From: Dipetalonema caudispina
Lineage: Eukaryota > Nematoda > Chromadorea > Rhabditida > Onchocercidae
Assembly: GCA_013365325.1 (NCBI GenBank)
Contig: JABVXV010000492.1
Location: 1 to 34,359, forward strand
DNA length: 34,359 nucleotides
Reading direction: 5' to 3'
Shown here: positions 21,686 to 34,359 of the stretch, piece by piece
Layout: each line of letters begins with the position of its first letter
Position numbering within the stretch: the first letter of the stretch is position 1
Position numbers and translations under genes: made by a program
The notes under the pieces: generated by a model
What the model saw: the letters and a program-made list of their open reading frames with translations, nothing else
The model's database searches: none
What the model was told of the DNA's origin: nothing

Positions 21686-22500
21686 CCGATCGACCATTTA
21701 TATTGTTAATAGTTGTGAAACTTTCGAGAGTTTAACAATCTATTTGGATTAATCAATAAGATATTACTTCAACAATTGAACAATTGAATTTTATGCTATA
21801 GTCTATTGATATTATTAGCAATTCTACTGGATATCATTTTTCAATTAAAATTTTGCCAAATGAATAAACGATTACAATTAGTATTCCATTTTATCCGATA
21901 TAATCGTTAAAGGAGCAAATTACCCCCTAATAACGAACAAAATAGTCATAATTTAAGTAGGAAATTTAATCCCGAAGACTGATTATAGCAGTTAATAACC
22001 GAAAGTTGAAAGAGGAAGTGTCAGATGGTTATATTTAGGTCAATTCTCACCGGTAGCACAATCATCTGGTATTGCTTGATTATTCGTGATCTTGAAAAGA
22101 GGAATTGTGGATAAAATGCTTGACCTTGAAAGAATCGAAGGGTTGAAAAGTATCACTCCTTCGTTGGTCATCATCCTTTCTTCCATGATCCGCCTCTTTC
22201 CGCCTTTTTCATCCCTTTTTTTTTTTTTCTTTACTAGTCCCAACCAGATCAATCTTGTCCAGCATTTCCGATTTCTACTCTTCTTCAATTCATCTCAAAC
22301 CACATTTCCTCCTTCGATTTTATACCTACCCTTTTTTAACCTAATCCTTTTCTCTTTCCTACGCCGCTCCTCCTTGCTTTTCTCTTCATTTTGGAAATCA
22401 TTTGTTTAACAGTCATAATCGTTTTATCTCCAAACACTACAACTATCTTCATAATCGAACACGAAACTGTCACTTTTGGGCTCATCAAATTTTCGAGGTC

Positions 22501-25500
22501 ATGCTCTTCTTCTATTTGAGTATTATTATAATACTGCCATTAAAATGCTTTGCTGTTTCCTACATCGAAAACTCCATCCTAGGTAATTGTTTTCATTTAT
22601 TTTCCTTTAAATTTTATTTTGAAATTATTTGTATAACTTTAGTAATTAAAATTTGATCATTTGCTCTCATCAATATCAAATGATAATGTTTTCAACGCAT
22701 GATCGTTCATCAGATTTCATCAAAAAATCCCAATAACGCAATCTTCTTAATACGTTCATCATATTAAATTATTATTACCCTATTTTAAAAAGTATATTTT
22801 ATATACAGTTCCAAATAACAATGATTTATAATAATTTTAGGTTAATTACAATAACAAACAAAGTATAAATGATATAGCTCGATAAACTTTATGTATATGA
22901 TCAAATATTTATTAGAAGCAAACTATTGATGTATTCTATTGGCCAATTCTATCTATCGGCCAGTTCTAATTTTTAAGTTTTAATAATTTATAAAAAATTT
23001 ATGTACCTATATGATTTTATTTCTCATATTCATATAAACCGGTAAACAAACAAAAATTTATACTTACTTGTCTGATAAGCTTATTATAAATAATATCAAT
23101 GTATATAAATTCATTCAATATTAGTCTAACAATAAAACTACTTATTATCATGGTTTTATATTCTTAATCACATTAATATTAACATCATTTAATATTTTTA
23201 AAATTTCGTTACTTAAAATTAAAAGAGAACTGACTAATATTTCCATTTAATTTGTTTTTATCAACAAATCGATGAGTTGAATATTATTTAACTGTGAAGA
23301 AATATAAATTAAAATCCAAGTAATCCCAATAAATATCCATCATGGCAATAGAACTCATAGAATTTCTATGCAAACTAAAAATTGTCAATGCCATAATTTC
23401 AACAGTAGCACATATAAAACACGGTTCGATAAACGGTTATCCGATAACTATTTGTTCATCTACCAAAATTCTCTCATAATCTTTTGATAATTCTTATAAC
23501 AGAAATTATTAAATTTTAACTCTTAAAAATTGGCATGCAAATTTTCGTCCAACGAAAAAATAGCACAATTTTGCCTCTTCAAATTTCAGTTCATTAATAA
23601 ATTTTATAAATCTGCACATACTTTTTCTTACACTCATAGGAAAAATAATAATTTTCCAATCTCTAAAAATCACTTTCGAAATCGATTTTTCAAAGTTTCA
23701 TCTTACAAGTTTAGATTTATTTCTTAAATAGACCAAAAAAAAAGGAAAAATGGCGAAAATCAAACAATTTATTGTTCAATTGAATAAGAAAATGCAAATT
23801 ATGGAACTTTTTGTTCTTCTTGTTCGACCAAATTCACTCGGACAAAAGATTTAAGAAAATCAAACAAAAAGTAATATGGAAGGATTGTTTTAACCTTGAA
23901 CTAAGATTTAAAATTGAAAAAGGAAAAAAAAAAAGAAAGAAAAGGGGAAAATTTGATTGTCATGGTTATTATATAAATGTTGCGGTGTACTCTAGGCAAT
24001 TAGATTTAGGTTATAATTTGCGAAAAAAAAAAAAGAAAAAAATGATGAAAAAATATACTTCCGGTCGTATTGTAAAATTTTCTGAATAATTTCGTAAATT
24101 TTTGCAAAACGAAAGATTTCCATGCAACAATTATTAATATAAACTGCAAACTATTATTAGTTATATAACATAATTAATGATGGCACTTTGTACTTAACAC
24201 TGATTAACACAAAGATTATTTTAAAAATGGAATGGAAATATAATTGGTAATTGAATGTAATTGGAACGAATGAAATTATATAATTATTTGATTTCTGACT
24301 ACTTAAAAAAGGAAAAGAAAAAAGGGAAATTCTTGCGGATTTTTTGATTCCATTTCTTATTTGCATATTTAATACGGTAACAAAATTTATACAATAAATT
24401 AATTTTCATTGTAGTCGTATGTTATATATTGTAAATAGCAAGAAGAGGACATTTGATATGCGATGAAAAGTCTTCAAAGTGGACAATTTAGTTGTATTGA
24501 TAATCATTGTATCCTTAAATGGTTACTATTATTAGTGAAAAATTTATTATGATTGATTATATTTACTAAATGGCAAGGTTATGGAAATCGTTGATACAAT
24601 AAGATCTTTACGGTTTTGTTGCAAGAACTTTCTCCTCTTAACCCTTACAAATTTGATTATTTATGGAAGTGCATGTACTTTAAATTGAGAGATGCAAATT
24701 AGAAAATAGCAAGTGGTGAAAATAAAGGTTAAATAGCAAAGAGAGAAAAGAAATTGATCAAATTTCAAATTTTTATTTGCTGATAAATTAACTCATTTAT
24801 TGCTTGCACAACAAATTTTTTTTTTCTGCTAAACTAATTTGATGAATTCTTTTTTCTTTATGGTTGAATTAAAGAAGGAAAGTAAGTATCTCTGTTTTTT
24901 ACTTTCATATCAAATTTGATTTCCAACTTAACAAATTTCTTTATCTATTACATATGTGAAATTAATTTTCTCTTATGCTCCCCAAGGCAAATAATTAAGA
25001 AATCTGAAACTTATCGATAAGATGATCTCACGTGTTGCTATCGCTTTTCAAAAGTAAGATAACATGCAATTTAAAATACGCTTTAATTTTAAATTGAAAT
25101 TTAAATTCGAAGTATTGAATGCATTATTTGTCTTTTTTTTGCTATAACATTTATGTAAGATATTGAAATATTTGAAATGGTAATATATTTGTAGAAAGAT
25201 GAGTTAAGGATTCCTTATGCAAGTGATTTTACGATTTAATCAAATTTTTTAATTTGGTTTAAATTAATCCAAATCAATTTTAAAATTTATTTTCAAATAC
25301 TTTTTGATTCAATTCAAATATGAATCATTTCTTCACATAATATTTCATCATTTAGGTGTACCAAAAGTATCATGTGAAGAAAGTGACTTATCATTGGATG
25401 TGATAACAGCAAAACCATTTCATGGTAATATATTTGTAAAGGGACGAGCTAAAGATTCCTCATGCAAACAATCTTATGATTATAATAGTTCTAATTCCTA

Positions 25501-28163
25501 CACCTTATCACTCGGTAAATGTGGTATGCAACGTTTGCGTTCAGTTAGTTTATTGATATGATAATTTTCTTCTTTCATACTTTAAATTTTATAATATCAA
25601 TTATTGATTGTTAATATTGATTAAGTTATCAAATGATTATTACAAAAAACAAAACAAAAAAAATAATCTCTCAATTTTCATGCTAAATTTTATCTATGAT
25701 TTAACAAATGTAAAAATACTTTTGAAACTTTTAAAAACAGTTTCAATGTTTTAAATAAGATGCATTTAAATTAGTCAAATTTGATTAAACAAATGAATAT
25801 ATAGTTTAATGAATTCGAGCGATCGAATTTTCTTGATGCCATTTCTGTCACTTTCTTTATAAATCCTCACTGTAACATTAAAAATAGGTTTAAAGACAAT
25901 TTACTCATTGATAAGTCTCAATTTCAATGATTATTAACAGATTTGGAGAAAAGTTTCAATTGAAAATTCGAAAATTAAAAAAATAATTATATGATTTTTC
26001 AGATTAATCCACGTGGGATTAATTTTGTTGTAACAGTAATTGTATCATTTCATCCAGCTGGTTTTATTACCAAAAACGATCGAGCATTTCATGTCAGATG
26101 TTTTTACTTGGAACCAGACACGATTGTTACGTCAGCCCTTCACGTCAGGTAATTTCTAACCAAATTTTCATTACTGAAAGCTACTTTTTAATACTAAAGA
26201 AAAATTTTCCATTTTTCGACCTATTTTAGATTTAAATTTTTTTTCCATTATTGAACAGAATTTAGAGTTATTTGCAAAATTTTTAAAAATTCCCAACTGT
26301 CAGATTTTTTGAATGAAATGAACTTTAAAAATTTCAATGAGTATACAAATTTTTTAATATTACACCTGATGATTTCTACCCACAACTTCTTATCATTATT
26401 CTTGGTATCACAAATAATTCCTAACCACCAGACCTTTTAAATAGAATAAAATTTTAAAAATTTCATCAAGTGTACAAATTTTTCGGTCTAACTTTTACTG
26501 TATGCATAATTTCTACAACAAATCTGCTATCATATAATTTGTATCAATATCATTGTTAAGAACTAATCATTGATAACAAAGATTTTTTAGTCCATTGGTA
26601 ACAGCAGAATTACGGGATAGTTTAAAGTTACCAACATGTGAATATAGCGTACGACGAGATGGAATTAATGGCCCACAACTTACATTTGCAAATGTTGGTG
26701 AAACGGTATGTCTTATTACAATTTTGAAAGAAAAAGAAAAAAAAAAAACTGAATTTAATATAAAAATTCAACGAAGAAATATTTAGTCATGAAATTATGA
26801 TTTAACTCGAATTATAATAGATGTAACAAAATTTTAATTTCACATATTAATAATAAAAGTTAAATTGTCAGCACAATTTTTATTTTTTAACCAATAATTT
26901 ATTTGTTCCTTTATTTATGAAAGTATGAAAAAATTAGAAATCATATTTCAAAATATATTTTATTCCATCTATTACTGTTACATTTTATCGTTTCACACAG
27001 TTATATCGTGCCATTAATTGCTTCTTTTATTTTAATTTTATTATTTTAGTAGAATGGTTTATTTTTTTTTTTTCTTACAAATGATAAATGCATGAAAAAG
27101 CATTATCTATTTCGTTGAATTTTTGTATAAAAATAAAGTAAAAATACCGTAAATTTGGCTAATATGATATTGTAACGACGAAATTAATTAAAAAATAGTT
27201 GATAATAGCTAAAAGTTAATCGTTTTAATAATTAATATTTTTAAAGGTATTCCATGTTTGGGCATGTGATGGCAGCGGTATGGGAATGTTAGTTAAAAAA
27301 TGTTTTGTAACCGATGGCGAAGGCACTGATCATCCTGTATTAGATTTTGATGGGTATAGCTTTGCTCACTTTTAAATGAATGAAATATTAGAATTAAGTA
27401 ATTTAAATGTTTAAAATTTTACTGAAAATCAAATATCCAAATTTTGGCTTTATTTTCCAAGCAAAAATAGATTAAATTTTATAAAACAAAATTTAATTTT
27501 AGCTGTTCGTTAGATAATTTTCTGCTGGGTGAGCTAGTATATGATTCATCGTTAATGAAAGCATATGCTCAAAGTCAAGTATTCAAATACGCTGATAGTA
27601 ATCGGTTATTTTTCACATGTCAAATTCAATTGTGCCAAAAAACGATGGGTTACTGTGATGGAGTTACGGTAATTAAGCAATCATTATCATTACTATATCC
27701 TATTTGTAAAAATATTCATTTATGAAAAAAAGAAAAAGAAAGCATCATGATGATTTTGTAAAAAAAAAGAACTAATACTGACTGATAGCATTTATTGATT
27801 ATAGCTATATTATAATTTTAGCCACCAAAATGTTCGGAAGAAGAGAGCGCTAATGAAAAACGAATTCGCCGTTCAATTTCACATTTGAAATCATTATCCG
27901 ATAAGGATAATCAATTGGATGATAGTAGCACAATTGAAATGGATGTTAGTTCAGCGGAAATGCTTATTGGTGGAATCGATGATATGATAATTGAAACAAC
28001 ATCCACATGCTTTTCACCATTTCTTATTGCGCTTTCTAATTTTGTCCTTTTCACCTTAATTACTGTCCTTTTGGCTATTGTTGTAGCAATAAAGAGGGAA
28101 ACACGGAAATCAATCATTTGTATGATACATTTTTTGATTTGTTGCACATTTTATCAGAAATGA
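22501..28163 (+). CDS. ZP-domain cuticlin-like membrane protein, seven exons, 381 aa
   Basis: Exons 22501-22582, 25356-25543, 26003-26148, 26591-26705, 27247-27353, 27503-27668 and 27822-28163, all phase-consistent. Residues 1-20 form a signal peptide (MLFFYLSIIIILPLKCFAVS). A zona pellucida domain spans about 29-270 with regularly placed cysteines and nematode cuticlin landmarks: FHGNIFVKGRAKDSSC, INPRGINFVVTVIVSFHPAG, FHVRCFYLEP, FHVWACDGSGMGMLV, FTCQIQLC. A furin-type site RIRR (282-285) lies after the domain, and a membrane span lies at about 334-358, followed by a basic stop-transfer KRETRK. This is the usual secreted, cleaved ZP precursor of the cuticle or apical matrix of epidermal cells. 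The first intron is 2.8 kb and carries a palindromic GATA pair. The acceptor of exon 5 is an unusual TTAAAG. A GTATGA inside the last exon (about 28118) could start a further intron, so the extreme C-terminus is less certain. Confidence 0.92.
25010..25034. promoter_or_regulatory. Palindromic GATA pair plus E-box in cuticlin intron 1
   Basis: CTTATCGATAAG at 25010-25021 is a perfect 12-base palindrome containing two head-to-head GATAA sites; CACGTG follows at 25029-25034, and another AGATAA lies near 25058. The group is about 320 bases upstream of exon 2. An epidermal GATA-factor enhancer is a reasonable inference for a cuticle gene, but no conservation could be checked. Confidence 0.35.
26280..26537 (+). 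repeat. Imperfect tandem duplication of about 129 bases in cuticlin intron 3
   Basis: Two units (about 26280-26408 and 26409-26537) share, in order, AATTCC.AAC...CAGA, TTTAAAAATTTCA, AGT.TACAAATTTTT, TTTCTAC..ACAA and TATCAT...GTATCA. GTATACAAAT at 26341 corresponds to GTGTACAAAT at 26470, which sets the period. Differences are many, so the duplication is old or poorly constrained. Confidence 0.65.
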
Positions 28164-29550
<1,387 letters not shown>

Positions 29551-29557
29551 GTTTCAG
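29551..29557 (+). promoter_or_regulatory. Probable spliced-leader acceptor for the carrier gene
   Basis: GTTTCAG lies 21 bases upstream of the ATG at 29579. The short distance to a start codon whose exon splices in phase to the carrier body supports an SL trans-splice acceptor. This is inferred from sequence only. Confidence 0.45.
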
Positions 29558-29578
29558 TTTTAAATACAAAATAATCAA

Positions 29579-32500
29579 ATGTACACAAAAAATAAGGTAT
29601 GGTTGATAACTAACAAATAATGACTTGAACAATTTTCTTGGTCAAAAAAATTACCATAATTTTAGGAATAATGTCTTTATGGATCTTAATGTAATAAACA
29701 ATTACATTGTAAAATTTCAGTGTACTGCAAGTTGATCGAAATTGCAAAATTTTCTGACTTTTTTAAAATTGGACTTTTTTTATTTTTACAAAACCGAAAA
29801 TAAATTCATTTATAATATCGATTTCAAATCATGAACAAAAATTATTTGAAATATATAGGAATACTTTAATAATGTTCAAGCTAATATGCATCTTGGATGA
29901 ATTTGTAAATAGGTCAAGATTGAATTTAGCCGAAATCCTAATTAACAACGAATAATTTACAATAAATCTCGAATTTTATTCCAAAAGTTTTTGTTAATTT
30001 CAAATAGTTTCGCTAAATAACTTATTCTGTTTCTTTCCAACCTAATTCCTGAATTGACGTCTAATTTTAATTCTGCAGTCATCTGAAAATAATTCGATCC
30101 TATTTGTATCATCATTTGGCGCTGGAGCATTTGCAGGAATGCTTGCTAAATCACTTGTTGCACCTTTAGAAAGAACAAAGATTCATTTTCAAGGTGAAAA
30201 AAAAATGAGAAATTGATTAAATATGCGATAAAAGTAAAAATATAGCAGATTTTAGATATATATATTAAATAGAGCAATTAAAATTTGCATAAATTTGTTC
30301 TAATTTTGTTATTCAAAAGATTATTATTAAGTTCGGATTTATGAACTGATCAGTATTTCTAAAAGTATTCTAAAAAAAAGTTTGTAATTAGGAATTTCGA
30401 AGATCTTCGATCACGTATTAAACTCAGAATGGATGACAAATTAAAATTTTAAATTTTTAAAACGAAGAAATTCAGAGCGAAACCAATATTTCGCTTATCA
30501 TTTACTTAATTTTTGATAGATGTATAATAGAGAAAAGGCAAAAAAAAAAAAGGAAAAAATCATATTAAGATATAAACGAATAAAAATTAATCAGAAAGAT
30601 TTCCTTAAATTTTTATCATTTAATAAATTATCTTTTTTACTATTAGTTATTACTATAACAATATTTATTAATAATATTACTATCATAATTGTGGTTATTA
30701 TTATCTTTATTACTATCATTAGCAATACTTTTTATCATTACAGTATCATCAGCAACTCACTATTCACTAATTGAAGCAGGAAAATTCCTGAAATTATCAT
30801 ATCAGGAACATGGATTACTTTCACTTTGGCGTGGTAATTCAGCAACATTATTTCGCGTGATACCATATGCTGCTATCCAATTTGCATCATATGAACAGTA
30901 CAAATCAATACTTCGTGTTGATTACAATGGGTAAAATAAATGAATGAATAAGTAAATGAGTAAAGCAGTATAAAACAAATAAATCAAATCTGATCTGAAA
31001 TAATTTAGTGTGATTTTTTTCCCAAATAATTTCATTCTCACCAATGTTTGCCAAAAATCTACAGCAATGATGTTGATGATATGATGAATGAATGGTTATG
31101 CAAAGAAATTTAAAGAATAAATGGAAATATAATACTAATTACAGATGATATTAAGGTAGAATGGAAATATTAAATATTTTCCAGTGATCAATTTAAATTA
31201 CTTGCATGAAACATTGATTGATTCATGATTTAAATGAAACATTTGTTGGTGCTCGAGAATGCATTTTCATCAAGAAGTATTGAAAATAAGAAATAATTTA
31301 GAGCAATAATTAGATGTTGAAAATGCTATTTTACTTTTCTGGAAAAGAGTTAAAAAAAGAGTAAAAGGAATTTTGGATATATATTTAATGCTCGAATGTA
31401 ATTGTAATTAAAATTTCACAAAAATGATTGGAAAGTGAAGTGCAAATTGCGATTATGGACAGATCATCACATTATCACAATTAGATAATTTATAGGAATT
31501 AATAAACAGATAAAGTATCGAGATGAATGATTACTAGCAAAATTTTGGCATTTAATTAATTAATTAATGAGCCATAATAGAAACAATTTCAGGAAACATA
31601 CACCTATACGACGACTACTGGCTGGTTCATTGGGTGGTGTTACTGCTACCCTAATTGTTTATCCGCTGGATACGGCAAGAACTCGACTTGCTTCATCGAA
31701 ATATACCGAATATACCAATCTTCGATCCGTTTTTTATAAAATGTATACCCTCGAAGGAATTCGGTATAAAATCATAAATTTTCATTTATAAAAATTTTGG
31801 AAGTTTTTTTTTGAAATTTATATATGTTTAGTTAACTTATTTATTTCCTGATAAATAGGTAATTGTTACACTAACATACACACATATATATTTTTTTTTA
31901 TGGTTATCTCATATTGATAGAACTTTGAAGTAATCTTTAAAATTTTTTGCCATGAAGAAATTGGAATGAATCTTCGCTTCAAACTGATTTTTTGGAATTT
32001 CTAATTGCATAATGATTTCTAATTATTTCACTTCCATCAACTAATAATCATTGATGGAAGTATAGATATATCATGAAATATTAGGTTATTACAAATGGTA
32101 AATAATTTTGAAGGTCATTTTATAATGGAATAATACCATCTTTGTTTGGTATTATGGTTTATGCCGGTGGTAGTTTCTATACATTTGGCTCACTTAAACT
32201 TCTTCATCGAGGTATTATTGTTATTGAAACCATCGATTGAATACAAGTGATCAATTTCAATTGGGGTAAAAGAAATAATTTTAGAATAGCATTAAGAAAT
32301 CGATTGTAATTTCCAACTTTAGGATTCTTATTCATAAAAATAGCTATTTATCATGATATTAAAAATTTAAATTTAACTTTATGCTATGTTAAAGATGAAA
32401 TAAATTTGCAACGAATGAAAGCAACTATTGCTCACTAAAAATCTTTTGAATTGTCGTCCTTCAAGAATCCTGAAAGATTCTTCTTAAAATACAACAATTC

Positions 32501-33541
32501 GGAAGGAAAACTTTTAGTGTATTTTTGATTTTTGATTAAATCTTAAAGTAATTCAACATAATCCATTAGCAGATTGCAATAAGTACTGGTGAAAAATTTC
32601 ATCAATCTATATCCAATTATTAGAACTTATTTAAATCATTGTTCAATTTATTTCATGAGTCAATTTTTTTATTTATAACATTTACTATACATTTGTCAAA
32701 ATTAATTTAGGTAAAATATGTAAATGATTATTCAATTGAGTAATTCAATCATTTTAATTTATAAGCTAGTTACAGAACGTTGGAATGAACCAGTGCAACC
32801 GTATCATCGACTTATTTATGGTGCTATTTCGGGTGCAATTGGCCAATTTATTTCATATCCCATAGACATTGTTCGTCGGCGAATGCAAACGGGTCGAGTA
32901 CCAACAAATCATTATGCATTTCATGTACTCTACGATATTTACCGTAAAGAAGGAATTTGGAATGGTCTATATAAAGGAATTAGTATGAATTGGATTAAGG
33001 TATGGAAGACAGGCATGGAGAAACATTAGTATTAGATAATGATATTTGACATTTAATCTATTTCCGTACATATTCACTTGAACAGGATAGCTTAAAATTT
33101 GAATAAATTTTTATTACCGTAAGCAATTAATTCACTTTAACAGTTAATCGAAAATATGCTAACAATAATTATCTGAGTAAATTAGAAAAAAGGAACATAT
33201 ATACAGGTAGTACCATAGTTTGTGGTTTCAATCAGTGTTAAATGTTTGAATGAATGAAGATATTTCGTTGAGATTTAAAATATTCGATTAATATTTAAGT
33301 TATAGTATTTGAAGTAAACAGCAACTTGTAATAACCTAATGCCCTTTGTGATCAAATAATGACAAGTACCTCACCGATGACGATGGACATCAATTAGTGC
33401 AATATTGGCTCATCTTTTACCATTTTCTTGAGAATGTATGAAATGGCACCTTTTCAGGGACCCATAACAGTATCTGTCAGTTTTACCGTTTACGATTATA
33501 CATTTCTGTATTTGCTAGAAAAGTTGCAGCAGAAATCATGA
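29579..33541 (+). CDS. Mitochondrial carrier of the SLC25A42 (CoA carrier) type
   Basis: Exons 29579-29596 (proposed 6-codon start exon), 30079-30193, 30744-30930, 31593-31763, 32114-32211, 32770-32999 and 33458-33541; all phases agree, 300 aa. Three carrier repeats show the signature Px[D/E]xx[K/R]: PLERTK (35-40), PLDTAR (131-136) and PIDIVR (227-232). [52 protein letters not shown] and the ending [16 protein letters not shown] follow human SLC25A42 closely; that protein imports CoA and related adenine nucleotides across the inner mitochondrial membrane. Length is near the 318 aa of the human protein. Exon 32114 uses a TTGAAG acceptor. The body of the gene is secure. The start exon is chosen because it is in phase, has a GTATGG donor and sits behind a strong acceptor; a different 5' exon cannot be excluded. 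An AATAAA lies 65 bases past the stop. Confidence 0.93.
32030..32061. repeat. Perfect 11-base hairpin in a carrier intron
   Basis: ACTTCCATCAA (32030-32040) and TTGATGGAAGT (32051-32061) are exact reverse complements around a 10-base loop. It lies about 50 bases upstream of the 3' splice site at 32113, where RNA folding could bring the acceptor closer to the branch region. Function is unknown. Confidence 0.6.
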
Positions 33542-34359
33542 TTTTTAATAATGATTCATTGTCATAACTTGAAATGCGAACCACTGTTGTTTCGGAAATT
33601 ATCATAAATAAAGATTATTTACAAGTCAGCAAAATGTATGAGCTAAATTAAAGTTATTAGTAAAGCTGCTATATGGGAGAAATTACGAATTTCGAAGTTA
33701 ACGAATAACTTTCCGAAGTTAAAACGAGAAAAATGAAATCCCGCAAAGGTACAAATGACCAAAGGAGCAACAAATGACATATTTCAGCAGCTAAATCACA
33801 GATAACTTACACTATATATTGTGGAATATTATTATTACTATTAAAATCAACCTGTGTCGTCTGGCTCAATTTATTTGGATATCAATTTATTTGGATAACA
33901 TCCATATTACATTTTAGTAAGGGAGCAGAGTAACAACTCCTGAAAATAATTAGTGTGCTTGTATCAACTGAAGAAAATTTCGTTCGCGATGTTCAGAAGG
34001 TTTTAATCCTTTCTTTTTTTTTTTTCTTTCTCTTAGATATTTCGAATAATTAAGAAGAAAATTAATCCAATGAACATATAGACGAATTAGTAAAATTCAG
34101 CGATGAAAATTGCGAATAAATAAATGGCGAAAACAATTGGACCTTTTTTATCGATTAAACAAAATATTCGGACTGACAGATGCGATGAATATCTTATTGT
34201 TTCATTAGATATATTTGAATAAATTTCTTTTTTTTTTCATTTCTATTAACTTCTATATTTTGTTGATTGGAAATACTTCCGATGCATTCTTGAAATGTTT
34301 GGGAATTTTCGAAATTTATCGTATGATTCGTGTGATTCAATTTGAAATATCAAAATGAA
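33542..34359. other. Right-end flank without a recognised gene
   Basis: Beyond the carrier's likely poly(A) site I see A/T-rich DNA with no exon that I can support. A T-rich tract ending in CTTAG near 34037 resembles an acceptor, but the frames behind it close quickly. Confidence 0.5.
33607..33612 (+). terminator. Poly(A) signal AATAAA of the carrier gene
   Basis: Canonical AATAAA 65 bases after the TGA at 33539-33541, consistent with a short nematode 3' UTR. Confidence 0.55.

Larger units (their letters stand above)
19268..22500. other. Large A/T-rich divergent intergenic region
   Basis: No gene was recognised in 3.2 kb between the leftward polyQ gene and the rightward cuticlin-like gene. 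It contains T-rich runs near 19490-19535, a diverged short duplication (20701-20757 and 20822-20878), a cluster of TTATC/GATAA words at 21500-21685, and a pyrimidine-rich tract at about 22140-22400 just upstream of the cuticlin-like gene. The open frames at 19889-20107 and 22086-22409 are Phe/Ser/Leu-rich translations of pyrimidine-rich DNA. A TTTAACAG at 22405-22412 could be a trans-splice acceptor for the gene at 22501. Confidence 0.55.

Noticed and set aside
22086..22409. 107-codon frame upstream of the cuticlin-like gene
   Set aside because: It reads a pyrimidine-rich promoter-like tract as Phe/Leu/Ser; composition explains the lack of stops.

Overview
The window looks like nuclear genomic DNA of a nematode, most likely a spirurid or filarial-type species. 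It is strongly A+T-rich. Genes are split by many GT-AG introns of about 0.15-2.8 kb with U-rich 3' splice sites ending TTTCAG or TTTTAG, and some first exons sit just behind a trans-splice-like acceptor. The gene content is also nematode-like: a ZP-domain cuticlin-like gene and a BATH-type MATH-BTB gene. No bacterial, viral, CRISPR or intact transposon signature was seen. All exon models were built by hand from reading frame, splice phase and family resemblance. No database search was possible.

Layout, left to right: (1) 1-1498, A/T-rich DNA with one doubtful terminal exon at 201-273. (2) 1499-2432 (+), a 207-aa protein with a C-terminal membrane segment and a terminal SPPPL, the arrangement of a KASH protein. 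(3) 4187-6386 (+), ribosomal protein eS24 (rps-24), with an ATG-only first coding exon. (4) 6387-7568, convergent spacer holding a decayed piece resembling rps-24 exon 4 and a perfect hairpin. (5) 11925-7569 (-), a nine-exon MATH-BTB protein, a probable CUL3 ubiquitin-ligase substrate adaptor. (6) 11926-13527, divergent intergenic region with a dense ACGT cluster. (7) 13528-15666 (+), a divergent Gfo/Idh/MocA (GFOD-like) protein whose Rossmann glycines are largely lost, followed closely by a possible small membrane-protein exon. (8) 19267-16826 (-), an unrecognised 452-aa polyQ, Lys- and Glu-rich protein. (9) 22501-28163 (+), a ZP-domain cuticlin-like membrane protein with a furin-type site. 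(10) 28277-28520, a long (AAT)n microsatellite. (11) 29579-33541 (+), an SLC25A42-like mitochondrial carrier.

The genes do not form a functional pathway. The set mixes housekeeping (eS24, mitochondrial carrier), protein turnover (MATH-BTB), cuticle or apical matrix (ZP protein) and two poorly characterised proteins. The gene pairs 3/5 and 7/8 converge; 5/7 and 8/9 diverge and may share promoter regions.

The most interesting item is the small KASH-like protein, a candidate outer-nuclear-membrane partner for SUN proteins. Next are the degenerate GFOD-like protein, the orphan polyQ protein, GATA-type site clusters around the cuticlin gene, and several repeats and hairpins in introns and spacers.
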